This document shows, piece by piece, positions 45,909-57,363 of a stretch of DNA of 64,000 nucleotides. A program made the translations under genes and the position numbers. The number at the start of each line of letters is the position of its first letter. Within the stretch, counting starts at the first letter, position 1. The stretch lies in the NCBI RefSeq assembly GCF_003151255.1, contig NZ_CP029481.1, forward strand, positions 3,224,001-3,288,000, read 5' to 3'. The stretch is from Microvirga sp. 17 mud 1-3 (GTDB taxonomy: Bacteria; Pseudomonadota; Alphaproteobacteria; Rhizobiales; Beijerinckiaceae). The notes under the pieces were generated by a model. It was given only the letters and a program-made list of their open reading frames with translations. It was not told the DNA's origin and did no database searches.

Positions 45909-47075
45909 ATGAACGAGAACGTGCCCGTCGCCTCCCCGGCCGCGAACGCGCCCCTGGCACCGCCTCTGCCGCGGCAAGGCTTCATCCGCCTCTCGCCGCT
46001 GAACCGGCGGCGCTTCCAGAACTTCAAGGCGAACAAGCGCGGCTACTGGTCGTTCTGGATCTTCATGGTCCTGTTCATCTTAAGCCTGTTCGCGGAATTC
46101 ATCGCCAACGACAGGCCCCTCCTCGTCTCCTACAAGGGCGAGCTGCTCTATCCGGTCTTCGTGGATTACCCGGAGGAGAAGTTCGGCGGGTTTTTGGCAC
46201 AGACCGATTACCGCGATCCGGTCATCGCCAAGGAGATCGACGAGAACGGCTGGGCGATCTGGGCGCCGGTCCGCTTCTCCTACAACACCCACAACCTCGA
46301 TCTTCCGGTGCCGGCCCCGGCGCCGCCCACCTGGATGCTCACCGATGAGCAGTGCCGCCCTATCGCGGAGAGAAACGGTGGCACCGGATGCCGGGACATC
46401 GAGTGGAACTGGCTCGGCACGGACGACCAGGGCCGCGACGTGGTGGCGCGACTGATCTACGGCTTTCGCATCTCGGTCCTGTTCGGCCTGATCCTCGCGG
46501 GCATTTCGTCCGTGATCGGCGTGCTCGCCGGCGCCGTCCAGGGCTATTTCGGCGGCTGGACCGACCTTCTGTTCCAGCGCTTCATCGAGATCTGGACCGC
46601 GATCCCGGCTCTCTATCTGCTCATCATCATCTCGGCGATCATCACGCCGAGCTTCTTCGTGCTGCTCGGCATCCTGCTGCTCTTCTCCTGGGTCTCCCTC
46701 GTGGGCGTGGTGCGGGCCGAGTTTCTGCGGGCGCGGAACTTCGAATATGTGCGCGCCGCGCGGGCGCTGGGACTGTCCAACGTCACCATCATGTTCAAGC
46801 ACCTTCTGCCCAACGCCATGGTGGCGACGCTGACCTTCCTGCCGTTCATCCTCAACGGCTCCATCACGACCCTCACGTCCCTGGACTTTCTCGGCTTCGG
46901 CCTGCCGCCCGGCTCGCCCTCGCTCGGCGAGATGCTCGCCCAGGGCAAGGCCAATCTCCAGGCGCCCTGGCTCGGCCTCACGGGCTTCTTCGTGATCGCG
47001 CTGATGCTCAGCCTGCTCATCTTCGTCGGCGAGGCCGTGCGCGACGCCTTCGATCCGCGGAAGACGTTCCAATGA
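45909..47075 (+). CDS. yejE: Peptide ABC transporter permease YejE
   Basis: A 388-residue permease, longer than DppC because of the large periplasmic loop typical of YejE (FVDYPEEKFGGF, APPTWMLTDEQC) before the LGTDDQGRDVVARL motif. The EAA loop (YVRAARALGLSNVTIMFKHLLPN region) and the DFLGFGLPPGSPSLGEML C-terminal signature are present. Its stop overlaps the yejF start as ATGA. Confidence 0.95.
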   Translation: MNENVPVASPAANAPLAPPLPRQGFIRLSPLNRRRFQNFKANKRGYWSFWIFMVLFILSLFAEFIANDRPLLVSYKGELLYPVFVDYPEEKFGGFLAQTDYRDPVIAKEIDENGWAIWAPVRFSYNTHNLDLPVPAPAPPTWMLTDEQCRPIAERNGGTGCRDIEWNWLGTDDQGRDVVARLIYGFRISVLFGLILAGISSVIGVLAGAVQGYFGGWTDLLFQRFIEIWTAIPALYLLIIISAIITPSFFVLLGILLLFSWVSLVGVVRAEFLRARNFEYVRAARALGLSNVTIMFKHLLPNAMVATLTFLPFILNGSITTLTSLDFLGFGLPPGSPSLGEMLAQGKANLQAPWLGLTGFFVIALMLSLLIFVGEAVRDAFDPRKTFQ

Positions 47076-48700
47076 CAGAGCCGCTCCTTTCCGTTCAGGA
47101 TCTCACGGTTGCGTTCCGTCAGGACGGGCGCGACATGCTCGCGGTCGACCGGATTTCCTTCGACATCAAGGCGGGCGAGACGGTGGCGCTCGTGGGCGAA
47201 TCCGGCTCCGGCAAATCGGTCTCAGCCCTGTCGATCCTCAGGCTCCTGCCCTATCCGTCCGCTTCGCACCCATCGGGGCGCATCCTGTTCAAGGGCCAGG
47301 ATCTGCTTGCATCCGACGAGGATGCCATGCGCCGGGTGCGCGGCGACGACATCACCATGGTGTTCCAGGAGCCGATGACCTCGCTCAATCCGCTCCATAC
47401 CATCGAGCAGCAGGTCGGCGAGATCCTGAAGCTGCACCGGGGCCTGTCCGAGAGGGCCGCCCGCGACCGCACCCTCGAGCTTCTCGCGCTCGTCGGCATC
47501 CGCGACGCGGAGAGCCGCCTCGGCGCCTATCCGCACCAGCTATCGGGCGGTCAGCGCCAACGCGTGATGATCGCCATGAGCCTCGCCAACGAGCCCGATC
47601 TCCTGATTGCCGACGAGCCAACCACGGCCCTCGACGTGACCGTGCAGGCGCAGATCCTCAAGCTCCTCGCGGAGCTGAAGGGCCGGCTCAACATGGCGAT
47701 GCTGTTCATCACCCACGATCTCGGCATCGTGCGCAAGGTGGCCGACCGGGTCTGCGTGATGCTCAAGGGCAAGATCGTCGAGCATGGCACCGTCGCGGAG
47801 GTCTTCGAGAACCCGCAGCATCCCTACACGCAGAAGCTCCTGGCCGCGGAGCCCAGGGGCCGCGCCAATCCCGTGCCGGCCGATGCCCCGACGGTGGTCG
47901 AGGCCGGGCCGATCAAGGTCTGGTTCCCCATCAAGCGCGGTTTCCTGCGCAAGACCGTGGGACACGTGAAGGCGGTGGACGGCGTCTCGGTGCGCATCCG
48001 CCAGGGCGAAACGGTCGGCGTCGTCGGCGAATCCGGCTCGGGCAAGACGACGCTGGGCCTCGCCATCCTGCGCCTCGTCTCGTCGGAGGGGCCGGTCGTG
48101 TTCCTCGGCAACCGGATCGACGGCCTCGGCTCGCGGCAGGTCCGCCCCCTGCGCAAGGACCTTCAGGTCGTCTTCCAGGATCCCTACGGTTCCCTCTCGC
48201 CACGCATGTCGGTGGCCGAGATCGTCGAGGAGGGCCTTCTCGTCCAGGAGGGCGGCCTGTCCTATGCGGATCGCCGCGCCGTGGTGGCGCGCGCACTCCA
48301 CGATGTCGGCATCGATCCCGCCACCATGGACCGCTACCCGCACGAATTCTCGGGCGGCCAGCGCCAGCGCATCGCCATTGCACGCGCCATGGCGCTGGAG
48401 CCCCGCTTCATCATGCTCGACGAGCCGACCTCGGCCCTCGACATGTCGGTCCAGGCGCAGATCGTCGAATTGCTCCGCGACCTCCAGAAGCGGCGCAACC
48501 TCGCCTACATGTTCATCAGCCACGACCTCAAGGTGGTGCGGGCGCTCGCCAACCACGTCATCGTCATGCAGAACGGCAAGGTCGTCGAGGAAGGCTCGGC
48601 CGAGACGATCTTCGCCAAACCGCAGACGGATTACACCCGCGCCCTGTTTGCCGCGGCCTTCAATCTGGAAGCGGACACTCTCCACGCCGTACGCGAGTGA
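47072..48700 (+). CDS. yejF: Peptide ABC transporter ATP-binding protein YejF (double ATPase)
   Basis: A 542-residue protein with two ATPase domains: [27 protein letters not shown] and [12 protein letters not shown] in the first; [30 protein letters not shown] and [12 protein letters not shown] in the second. HPYTQKLL and TDYTRALF are oligopeptide-transporter extensions. It powers the YejBE channel. The cation-efflux gene overlaps or directly follows its end. Confidence 0.95.
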   Translation: MTEPLLSVQDLTVAFRQDGRDMLAVDRISFDIKAGETVALVGESGSGKSVSALSILRLLPYPSASHPSGRILFKGQDLLASDEDAMRRVRGDDITMVFQEPMTSLNPLHTIEQQVGEILKLHRGLSERAARDRTLELLALVGIRDAESRLGAYPHQLSGGQRQRVMIAMSLANEPDLLIADEPTTALDVTVQAQILKLLAELKGRLNMAMLFITHDLGIVRKVADRVCVMLKGKIVEHGTVAEVFENPQHPYTQKLLAAEPRGRANPVPADAPTVVEAGPIKVWFPIKRGFLRKTVGHVKAVDGVSVRIRQGETVGVVGESGSGKTTLGLAILRLVSSEGPVVFLGNRIDGLGSRQVRPLRKDLQVVFQDPYGSLSPRMSVAEIVEEGLLVQEGGLSYADRRAVVARALHDVGIDPATMDRYPHEFSGGQRQRIAIARAMALEPRFIMLDEPTSALDMSVQAQIVELLRDLQKRRNLAYMFISHDLKVVRALANHVIVMQNGKVVEEGSAETIFAKPQTDYTRALFAAAFNLEADTLHAVRE

Positions 48701-48705
48701 GACCC

Positions 48706-49716
48706 ATGAGCGCGCACCACCCTTCCGACGGCCATTCCCATCACGGTCACAGCCACGCGCATGGAACGGGGCACGGACGCGCCTTTCTCATCGGCATCGC
48801 GCTCAATCTCGGTTTTGTGGGCATCGAGGCGCTCTACGGGTTCCTCGCGGATTCCATGGCTCTCCTGTCGGATGCGGGCCATAACTTGAGCGATGTGCTC
48901 GGCCTCGCCATCGCGTGGGGCGCGGCCCTGCTCGCGAAGCGCAGCCGGACGGAGCGCTTCACCTATGGCCTGCGCTCCAGCTCCATCCTGGCCGCGCTCT
49001 TCAATGCGCTCCTTCTGCTCATCGCCGTGGGCGGCATCGCGTGGGAATCAGTCCAGCGCCTGATCACGCCTACGCCTGTTGCGGCCGGTACCGTCATGGT
49101 GGTCGCGGGCATCGGCATCCTCGTGAACGGCTTCACGGCCTTTCTCTTCATGAGCGGCAGCAAGGGCGATCTCAACATCCGCGGCGCCTTCCTGCACATG
49201 GTTGCGGATGCGGCCGTCTCGCTCGGCGTCGTGATTGCGGGCGCGGTCATCCTATGGACCGGGGCGAGCTGGCTCGATCCCATGATCAGCCTCGTCATCG
49301 CGGTGGTCATCCTCTGGACGACCTGGGACCTCCTGCGCCAGTCGCTCACCCTCTCGCTCCAGGGAGTCCCGAGCGGTGTCTCGGTGCCCGAGGTCCGGGA
49401 AGCGCTGAAAGCCCTGCCGGGCGTGGCCCGCGTGCACCATCTGCATGTGTGGGCCGTGAGCACCACCGAGACGGCCCTGACCGTTCATCTGGTCATGCCC
49501 GAAGGCCACCCGGGCGACCGTTTCCTTGCGGAGACCCAGCAGGAGCTGAAGCGGCGCTTCCATATCGGCCACGCCACCCTGCAGATCGAGATCGAGGCAC
49601 CGGAAGGCCATCATCACGACACCGAATGCCAGCTCGACGGGTACGGCCACGATCATGAGGGCCACGCTCCCGAACCTCACGACCACCGGCACGACCATGG
49701 CGGGCATCGTCACTGA
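48706..49716 (+). CDS. Cation diffusion facilitator family transporter
   Basis: A 336-residue metal efflux protein of the CzcD/DmeF type. Six membrane segments carry the transport-site residues D and H in the HNLSD (segment 2) and HMVADA (segment 5) motifs. The N-terminus (HHPSDGHSHHGHSHAHG) and C-terminus (HDHEGHAPEPHDHRHDH) are very His-rich and probably bind Zn, Co or Ni in the cytoplasm. I chose the ATG at 48706; a GTG at 48697 would overlap the yejF stop as GTGA and add three residues. Confidence 0.93.
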   Translation: MSAHHPSDGHSHHGHSHAHGTGHGRAFLIGIALNLGFVGIEALYGFLADSMALLSDAGHNLSDVLGLAIAWGAALLAKRSRTERFTYGLRSSSILAALFNALLLLIAVGGIAWESVQRLITPTPVAAGTVMVVAGIGILVNGFTAFLFMSGSKGDLNIRGAFLHMVADAAVSLGVVIAGAVILWTGASWLDPMISLVIAVVILWTTWDLLRQSLTLSLQGVPSGVSVPEVREALKALPGVARVHHLHVWAVSTTETALTVHLVMPEGHPGDRFLAETQQELKRRFHIGHATLQIEIEAPEGHHHDTECQLDGYGHDHEGHAPEPHDHRHDHGGHRH

Positions 49717-49780
49717 GATCACTGCCGCACCACGATTGAAGACATAACCCATTACGTTTCCCGGATTGAAGGTTTCCACC

Positions 49781-51001
49781 ATGCCCCGTGCTCTTGTCAT
49801 CGTGCTCGATTCTGTTGGCATCGGCGGCGCCGAGGATGCGCATGTTTATGGCGACGAAGGCGCCGACACGGTCGGGCATATCGCCGAGGCCTGCGCGGCC
49901 GGAAACGGCGATCGCTCCGGCCTGCGCCAGGGTTTGCTGAACCTGCCGCATCTCACTGCGCTCGGCCTCGGCCTCGCCTGCGAAGCTTCGACCGGGCGAA
50001 TGCCGCCGAGCCTTGCGCCGCAAGGTCCCGTGAAAGGCGCCTGGGGCTACGGCGTCGAGACCTCCAAGGGCAAGGACACGCCTTCGGGTCACTGGGAGAT
50101 CGCGGGCGTGCCGGTGGATTTCGACTGGGGCTATTTCCCGGACACGCAGCCGACCTTTCCGAAGGAACTGACCGACGCCATCGTGGCACAGGGCCGGCTT
50201 CCCGGCATCCTCGGCGACAAGCACGCCTCCGGCACGGCGATCATCGACGAATACGGCCCCGAGCACATGCGGACCGGCAAGCCGATCTGCTACACCTCCG
50301 TCGACAGCGTGCTGCAGATCGCCGCGCACGAGGAGAGCTTTGGCCTGGAGCGGCTCTACGAGCTGTGCGTGATGGTGCGCAAGCTCTGCGACCCGTACCG
50401 CATCGGGCGCGTCATCGCCCGGCCCTTCGTCGGTACTGCCGAGACGGGATTCAGGCGCACGGGCAACCGCAAGGATTTCGCGACCCCGCCGCCCTCCGAG
50501 ACCATTCTCGACACTCTGGCGAAGGCCGGCCGCGCCGTCGTGACCGTCGGCAAGATCGGCGACATCTTCGCCCATCGCAACACGGGCGAGGAGATCAAGC
50601 CGCATGGCAACGATGCCTGCCTCTCGGCCGCGATCGACGCCATGAAGTACTTGCCGGAAGGCGGTTTCGTGTTCGCCAATCTCGTCGATTTCGACAGCGA
50701 ATTCGGCCACCGCCGCGACATTCCGGGCTATGCGGCCACCCTCGAGGCCTTCGACCGGCGCGTGCCGGAGATTGCCGCGATCCTGCGCGAGGGCGATCTC
50801 GTGGTGGTCACGGCCGACCACGGCAACGATCCTTCCTGGCGCGGCACCGACCATACCCGCGAGCACACGCCGATCCTCTGCTTCGGGCCGGGCGTGAAGG
50901 CCGGACCCATCGGACGGCGCGAGAGCTTCGCCGATATCGGCGCCAGCGTCCTGACCCATCTGGGCGTAAGCCATCTCGGGCGGGGCGATTCCTGGGTCTG
51001 A
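49781..51001 (+). CDS. deoB: Phosphopentomutase
   Basis: DeoB interconverts (deoxy)ribose 1-phosphate and 5-phosphate, linking nucleoside phosphorolysis to central metabolism. The protein has 406 residues from the ATG at 49781 ([16 protein letters not shown]). Alkaline-phosphatase-superfamily metal motifs are intact: VLDSVGIGG, the phosphothreonine site in [19 protein letters not shown] and [10 protein letters not shown]. It works with deoA, deoC and the purine phosphorylase encoded 8-12 kb downstream on the other strand. Confidence 0.96.
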   Translation: MPRALVIVLDSVGIGGAEDAHVYGDEGADTVGHIAEACAAGNGDRSGLRQGLLNLPHLTALGLGLACEASTGRMPPSLAPQGPVKGAWGYGVETSKGKDTPSGHWEIAGVPVDFDWGYFPDTQPTFPKELTDAIVAQGRLPGILGDKHASGTAIIDEYGPEHMRTGKPICYTSVDSVLQIAAHEESFGLERLYELCVMVRKLCDPYRIGRVIARPFVGTAETGFRRTGNRKDFATPPPSETILDTLAKAGRAVVTVGKIGDIFAHRNTGEEIKPHGNDACLSAAIDAMKYLPEGGFVFANLVDFDSEFGHRRDIPGYAATLEAFDRRVPEIAAILREGDLVVVTADHGNDPSWRGTDHTREHTPILCFGPGVKAGPIGRRESFADIGASVLTHLGVSHLGRGDSWV

Positions 51002-51162
51002 GGCCCGGAATCCGGCCGGGCGGAAGGCCCTGAGGGGCGACGATCTCCGCCATTGACGCCCTGGTTACTTTGGATCAGTCTTCCGTAGATCGTAAGGAGG
51101 CTCTCCTGGCGATCCTGTGAGCGGTCATTGGGGAGTCTTCCCGTTCTTGCGTGGAAGGTCAC

Positions 51163-52425
<1,263 letters not shown>

Positions 52426-52465
52426 GGAAGAGCCTGCAGGCCGGTCTTAACCTTTCTCCCAATCG

Positions 52466-52498
52466 GCCCGGCGGCCCGCCACCGCCGGGCTCCTGTTT
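52466..52498 (+). terminator. Hairpin between the URC1-like and DUF1688 genes
   Basis: GCCCGGCGG (52466-52474) pairs perfectly with CCGCCGGGC (52482-52490) around a seven-base loop and is followed by TCCTGTTT. It lies 40 bases after the URC1-like stop, so it may reduce read-through to the DUF1688-upp pair, which could then need a promoter of its own between 52499 and 52541. Confidence 0.65.
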
Positions 52499-52541
52499 GT
52501 GCTATCGCTCTCACATCTCAAGGACAGCATCGGAGCCCTGC

Positions 52542-53798
52542 GTGACGGATCAACCGCCATTGTCCCCCGAAACGAAAGCCGCCCTGAGCCTCCTGAACGC
52601 GGCCGCGGTGCGGGAGCGCTCGCACCAGCTCCTGGAGCAGGGTCTCGCGGGCCAGCTCCTGCATTTCACCGTCCACCCGGAACGGCTCGAGGCCTGCGCG
52701 GTCGCGGTGGTAGAGACGATCCGTCAAGCCTATCCGTCCCTCCACGTTCCCTTCCATGCCCGCTGGCGGCATTTCTCGGCGGGCGGCCACGAGCGCTGGG
52801 GTGCGGTGATGCACGGCGCCCCCTGGACGGATGCGGGGGAGATGGCCCGCGCGGCGTTCGACCTTGCCATCATGTCCGTCCTGCTCGATGCGGGCGCAGG
52901 TGCGCAATGGCGCTACGAGGAGGGACGCACGGGCGAAACCTTCGTCCGCTCCGAGGGCCTCGCGGTGGCGAGTTTCGACATGTTCGTGAGCGGCGCCTTC
53001 TCGAGCCGCGCCGAGGACCCGTTCCGGGTCGACGCGGACGTGCTCCTCACCCTCACGGCCGAGGATTTGGCCCACGGCTTCCAGGCCTCTTCGGACAACC
53101 CGCTGGTCGGCCTCGACGGGCGCGCCGCGCTCCTCAACCGCCTTGGACGGACGGTCGCGACCAATCCGGACATCTTCGGCCAGCACGACGATTCGCGCCC
53201 GGGCGGCCTATTCGATGTGATCGCGGCAGGCGCCGATCCGGACGGACGTATCCGGGCGCCGGCCATCCTGGAGGCGGTCCTGACCTATCTCGGCCCCATC
53301 TGGCCGGCCCGGATCGTGCTGGGCGGGATCGACCTCGGCGATACCTGGCGCCATCCGCTGGTCGATGCACCGGACGACACGAAGGGCCTGATCCCGTTCC
53401 ACAAGCTGTCCCAGTGGCTGAGCTATTCCCTCATCGAGCCGTTGGAATGGGCGGGCTATACGGTGGTGGAGATCGACGGGCTGACCGGCCTGCCGGAATA
53501 CCGTAACGGCGGCCTCTTCCTCGATACGGGCGTGATCGCCCTCAAGGACCCCGCCGAGGCCGCCGAGGCCCATACGGTCGATTCGACCCTTGTGGTGGAA
53601 TGGCGCGCGCTCACGGTCGCGCTGCTCGACCGGATTGCCGAACCCATCCGCCGGACGCTAGGGTTGGCGCAGGATGATTTCCCGCTCGCGAAGGTGCTGG
53701 AAGGCGGCACCTGGGCGACGGGCCGCAGATTGGCTAAGGAACGCCGCAGCGACGGTTCGCCCCCTTTGACCATCATCAGCGACGGGACGGTGTTTTAA
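52542..53798 (+). CDS. DUF1688 family protein (URC4/Urg3 type)
   Basis: A 418-residue protein matching the DUF1688 family known from fungal uracil catabolism as URC4/Urg3. Recognisable blocks are HFTVHPERLEACA, VPFHARWRHF, GAQWRYEEG and SQWLSYSLIEPLEWAG. The chemistry of this family is not firmly established; in the URC pathway it acts after uracil has been converted to a nucleotide. The GTG start at 52542 follows GGAG. The upp ATG comes immediately after its stop with no gap. Confidence 0.88.
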   Translation: MTDQPPLSPETKAALSLLNAAAVRERSHQLLEQGLAGQLLHFTVHPERLEACAVAVVETIRQAYPSLHVPFHARWRHFSAGGHERWGAVMHGAPWTDAGEMARAAFDLAIMSVLLDAGAGAQWRYEEGRTGETFVRSEGLAVASFDMFVSGAFSSRAEDPFRVDADVLLTLTAEDLAHGFQASSDNPLVGLDGRAALLNRLGRTVATNPDIFGQHDDSRPGGLFDVIAAGADPDGRIRAPAILEAVLTYLGPIWPARIVLGGIDLGDTWRHPLVDAPDDTKGLIPFHKLSQWLSYSLIEPLEWAGYTVVEIDGLTGLPEYRNGGLFLDTGVIALKDPAEAAEAHTVDSTLVVEWRALTVALLDRIAEPIRRTLGLAQDDFPLAKVLEGGTWATGRRLAKERRSDGSPPLTIISDGTVF

Positions 53799-54464
53799 AT
53801 GAATCAGCATAAGACGATCAAAGGCGTACACAGCATGCAGGGCGTCACCGTAGTCGACCATCCGCTGGTGCAGCACAAGCTGACCCTCATGCGGGAAAAG
53901 GAGCGCTCGACGAAGGGCTTCCGCCAGCTCCTGAACGAGATCGGGATGCTGCTCTGCTACGAAGTGACTCGCGACCTCCCGGTGGAGCGCATCGAGATTG
54001 AAACGCCGCTCACCACCACGGAGGGAGTGCAGATCGCCGGCAAGAAGCTCGTCTTCGCACCCATCCTGCGCGCCGGCGTGGGCTTCCTCGACGGGATGCT
54101 GACCCTCGTGCCCGCGGCCCGCGTGGCGCATATCGGCCTCTATCGCGATCCGGAATCACTCCAGGCCGTCGAATATTACTTCAAGGCTCCGTCCGACCTC
54201 GCGGACCGCATGATCCTCGTGCTCGATCCCATGCTGGCAACGGCCAACTCGGCCGTCGCGGCCATCGACCGCCTGAAGGAGCGCGGCGCGAAGGACCTGC
54301 GCTTCGTCTGCCTGCTGGCGGCGCCCGAAGGCATCGAGAAGCTGCGTGGCGCGCATCCGGACGTTCATATCTGGACCGCTTCCATCGACGAGCGCCTGAA
54401 CGACCATGGCTATATCGTTCCGGGCCTCGGCGACGCAGGCGACCGGATGTACGGAACGCGCTGA
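53799..54464 (+). CDS. upp: Uracil phosphoribosyltransferase
   Basis: Upp makes UMP from uracil and PRPP. The protein has 221 residues, slightly longer than usual. The PRPP loop is DPMLATANS (143-151), where most homologues have DPMLATGGS or GNS. The uracil-binding C-terminus [20 protein letters not shown] is standard. The gene starts directly after the DUF1688 stop, so in this setting it should supply UMP to the URC degradation route rather than serve only salvage. Confidence 0.94.
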   Translation: MNQHKTIKGVHSMQGVTVVDHPLVQHKLTLMREKERSTKGFRQLLNEIGMLLCYEVTRDLPVERIEIETPLTTTEGVQIAGKKLVFAPILRAGVGFLDGMLTLVPAARVAHIGLYRDPESLQAVEYYFKAPSDLADRMILVLDPMLATANSAVAAIDRLKERGAKDLRFVCLLAAPEGIEKLRGAHPDVHIWTASIDERLNDHGYIVPGLGDAGDRMYGTR

Positions 54465-54510
54465 GCCTCCCGTCTCGGGACCGATCTCCATCAACCCACG
54501 GGAGCACGCC

Positions 54511-55419
54511 TTGCGCTTCATCGTCGCCGATTGGGGTACGACCCGCTTCCGCGCCTATCTCGTGGAGAACGAGACGATCCTCGACACGGTCTCGTCGGAG
54601 GAAGGCGTGTCGGCCCTCAAGGCCGGACAGCACCAGGGGGTCTTCGCCAGGCAGTGCGGGCACTGGCTCCAGGCGGAGCCACAGGCACCGGTTCTTCTGG
54701 TGGGCATGGTCGGCAGCCGCGAGGGCTGGGTCGAGGCGCCCTATGCCCATTGCCCGGCAGGGCCCGCCGAGATCGCCGCCGCCATGATCGAAGTCGACCT
54801 CGGTAACGGGCGCCGGGGGCATATTGTGCCGGGGCTGTTCTGCGAGCCGGCCCCTGGCGCCGCCGACGTGATGCGCGGCGAGGAGACGCTGGCCCTCGGC
54901 TCCGGCGTTACGGACGGGATCGTCTGCGCGGCCGGGACACACCCGAAATGGATTGTCATGAAGGACGGCCGGCTCGAGCGCTTCGCCACCTCCATGACGG
55001 GCGAGATGTACGCCCTCCTGCGCGAACACTCGATGATCGGCCGCCCGGCCACCGAACCCGAGGACCCTCGCGGGTTCGATCTCGGTCTCGATGCGGCCGA
55101 GCGCAACAATCCGGCGAAGGGCAGGCCCATGGGCCTCCTCCACCTGCTCTTCGAGGCACGGGCCGCCGTCGTGTCCGGGCGGATGAAGACGGACCTTCTC
55201 GGCCCCTACCTGTCAGGCCTTCTCACGGGAGACGAGATCAACAGCGCCCTCTCGTCCTTCCCTGGCCTGGAGAATGTGACGATCCTGGCCGATTCCCACC
55301 GGGCGGAGCTCTATGCCCGCGCCCTGGCCCGCCATGGGGTCGCGGTCACGGCCCGGCCGTCTCGCGATGCCCTGATCGCCGGCCTGGTGCGCATCGTCCG
55401 TCACGTGCCGCCCCTGTGA
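54511..55419 (+). CDS. dgoK: 2-dehydro-3-deoxygalactonokinase
   Basis: A 302-residue sugar-acid kinase that phosphorylates 2-keto-3-deoxygalactonate in the De Ley-Doudoroff galactose route. VADWGTTRFRAYLV near the N-terminus is the phosphate-binding motif, and the GMVGSREGWVEAPY and FATSMTGEMYALLREHS blocks are characteristic. The start is TTG at 54511 with GGGAG upstream; the frame runs open to 54406 into upp without similarity. The usual partner aldolase gene dgoA is not adjacent, which is unusual. Confidence 0.9.
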   Translation: MRFIVADWGTTRFRAYLVENETILDTVSSEEGVSALKAGQHQGVFARQCGHWLQAEPQAPVLLVGMVGSREGWVEAPYAHCPAGPAEIAAAMIEVDLGNGRRGHIVPGLFCEPAPGAADVMRGEETLALGSGVTDGIVCAAGTHPKWIVMKDGRLERFATSMTGEMYALLREHSMIGRPATEPEDPRGFDLGLDAAERNNPAKGRPMGLLHLLFEARAAVVSGRMKTDLLGPYLSGLLTGDEINSALSSFPGLENVTILADSHRAELYARALARHGVAVTARPSRDALIAGLVRIVRHVPPL

Positions 55420-55557
55420 TGCAAGCCCTGCCCGGGACGCATGACGCCGGCGCGGGACTTGATCGCCCGGCCCTTCTTTGCGGGTGGAAACCGGGCAGCA
55501 GACGCATACAATCCGGCCCAGCTACCTCATGAGTCTTCCTCCTTCCTGAGCTCCCCC

Positions 55558-56940
55558 ATGCCTCATCCCCTGCTTGCCTCCTCCGACGCTGCATCCCTGC
55601 CGATCTGGCTCGTCAACGACAAGACCTGGCCCGAGATCGCCGCGACATTGCCCGCCCAAGCCCTGGCCTTCGCGAAGGCTCAGGCTTTCGAGGCCAAGGC
55701 CGGCAGCCACTGCCTCCTCCCCGACCAGGAAGGAAAGCTGCTCGGCGTGCTCTTCGGGCTCGATGCCTCGGACGCGAAGCGGGTCGACCCCTTCCTGCCC
55801 GGCAAGCTCGCGACGCTCCTTCCGGAGGGCACCTACCGGTTCGAGACGGCGGCACCGAACCCGGCCCTGGCGACCCTGGCCTGGCTTCTGGGCACCTATT
55901 CGTTCGACCGCTACCGCAAGCGCACGGAGAAGACGGTGCGCCTTGTGCTGCCGAAAGGCGTCGACGGCGAGGAGGTGACGCGGATCGCCCAGGCGGTCGT
56001 GACGAGCCGCGACCTCGTCAACACCCCGACCAGCGACCTCGGTCCCGACGGGATCGAGGCGGCAGTGCGCAAGCTCGCCGACAAGCACGGGGCTACCTTC
56101 AAGAGCATCGTGGGCGACGACCTGCTGGCCCAGAACTTTCCGATGATCCACGCGGTCGGGCGCGCTTCGGCGACCCCGCCGCGCCTCATCGACCTGACCT
56201 GGGGCAAGGCGGATGCGCCAAAAATCACCCTTGTGGGCAAGGGCGTCGCGTTCGACACGGGCGGCCTCGACATCAAGCCCGCCGCCTCCATGCTGATGAT
56301 GCGCAAGGACATGGGCGGCTCCGCAGCCGCGCTGGCGCTTGCCGATATGATCATGGGTGCCGGGCTTCCGGTGCGCCTGCGGCTGCTGATCCCCGCCGTG
56401 GAGAACTCCATCTCGGCGAACGCCTTCCGCCCGGGCGACATCCTTCAAAGCCGCAAGGGCCTGACCGTCGAGATCGGCAATACGGATGCGGAGGGCCGGC
56501 TGATCCTCGCCGATGCGCTTGCCCTCGCGGACGAGGAGAACCCGGACCTCGTGGTGGATTTCGCGACGCTCACGGGCGCCGCCCGCGTAGCGCTCGGCCC
56601 CGAGCTGCCGCCCTTCTACACAGCCGACGACGCCCTTGCGGCGGAGATTGCCGAGGAAGGCCTTGCGGTGAACGACCCGGTCTGGCGCATGCCTCTCTGG
56701 CATCCCTACCAGAGCCAGCTCGATTCCAAATATGCGGACGTGAACAACACGGGCGGCCCGATGGCCGGCTCGGTCACGGCGGCCCTGTTCCTGAGCCGCT
56801 TCGTGTCCGCCGCAAAAGCCTGGGTGCATTTCGACATCTTCGCCTGGAATAACGCGACCCGCCCGGGTCGCCCCGAGGGCGGCGAAGTCCAGGCGGCGCG
56901 GCTGATGTATGCACTCCTCAAGAAGCGCTACGGTTCCTAA
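55558..56940 (+). CDS. M17 leucyl aminopeptidase family protein
   Basis: A 460-residue zinc aminopeptidase. The catalytic C-terminal domain has GKGVAFDTGGLDIKPA (metal-binding lysine and aspartate), RKDMGGSAAAL and the NTDAEGRLILADAL signature. The N-terminal domain is shorter and more divergent than in E. coli PepA. It is likely cytoplasmic. The ATG at 55558 fits; upstream sequence in frame has no similarity. A MarR gene and an NlpC/P60 gene follow, a grouping suggestive of peptide or peptidoglycan turnover. Confidence 0.93.
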   Translation: MPHPLLASSDAASLPIWLVNDKTWPEIAATLPAQALAFAKAQAFEAKAGSHCLLPDQEGKLLGVLFGLDASDAKRVDPFLPGKLATLLPEGTYRFETAAPNPALATLAWLLGTYSFDRYRKRTEKTVRLVLPKGVDGEEVTRIAQAVVTSRDLVNTPTSDLGPDGIEAAVRKLADKHGATFKSIVGDDLLAQNFPMIHAVGRASATPPRLIDLTWGKADAPKITLVGKGVAFDTGGLDIKPAASMLMMRKDMGGSAAALALADMIMGAGLPVRLRLLIPAVENSISANAFRPGDILQSRKGLTVEIGNTDAEGRLILADALALADEENPDLVVDFATLTGAARVALGPELPPFYTADDALAAEIAEEGLAVNDPVWRMPLWHPYQSQLDSKYADVNNTGGPMAGSVTAALFLSRFVSAAKAWVHFDIFAWNNATRPGRPEGGEVQAARLMYALLKKRYGS

Positions 56941-57015
56941 AGCATAAGCGCAGACGTCCATTGCGCCCCCGGTTTCGAGGCCGAATAATCCGGCTCCGAA
57001 ACGAAGGGTGGCGCC

Positions 57016-57363
57016 ATGGCCGTCGCGTTGCGCGCATTCCAGTCCCTCAAGCTCTGGCACGACGTCCATCTCGACCTCGTGCATGAAGGAAACGACCTGT
57101 CGGCCCGGCAGGTCGCCATCCTGCTCACCATCTACCTTGAGCCGCCGCCGCACACGGTCCGCGGCCTCGCCCGGAAGCTCGGCGTGACCAAGCCGGTCAT
57201 CACCCGGGCCCTCGACACCATGGGCAAGCTCGACCTCGTCTCCCGGCGCCGGGACGAGACCGACCGTCGCAACGTCGTCATTCAGCGCACAGTCGCTGGC
57301 GCTCTAGCAGTGGAGCGGCTAGGAGACATCATCTCGGCCCGTGCCAAGGAGCTACCTCCATGA
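57016..57363 (+). CDS. Small MarR-like winged-helix regulator
   Basis: A 115-residue protein with a MarR-type winged helix: RQVAILLTIYLEPPPHTVRGLARKLGVTKPVITRALDTM (about 33-71) followed by the basic wing VSRRRDETDRRNV. It is shorter than classical MarR proteins and lacks a full C-terminal dimerisation helix. Its stop overlaps the start of the NlpC/P60 gene as ATGA, so both are made together, and it may control its own operon. Confidence 0.85.
   Translation: MAVALRAFQSLKLWHDVHLDLVHEGNDLSARQVAILLTIYLEPPPHTVRGLARKLGVTKPVITRALDTMGKLDLVSRRRDETDRRNVVIQRTVAGALAVERLGDIISARAKELPP

Noticed and set aside
46352..48700. Apparent 782-residue extended YejF
   Set aside because: The extension is yejE read in another frame; yejF starts at 47072 overlapping the yejE stop.
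51003..51021. Short GCCCGG/CCGGGC hairpin after deoB
   Set aside because: The stem is only six bases and no T run follows; too weak to call a terminator.
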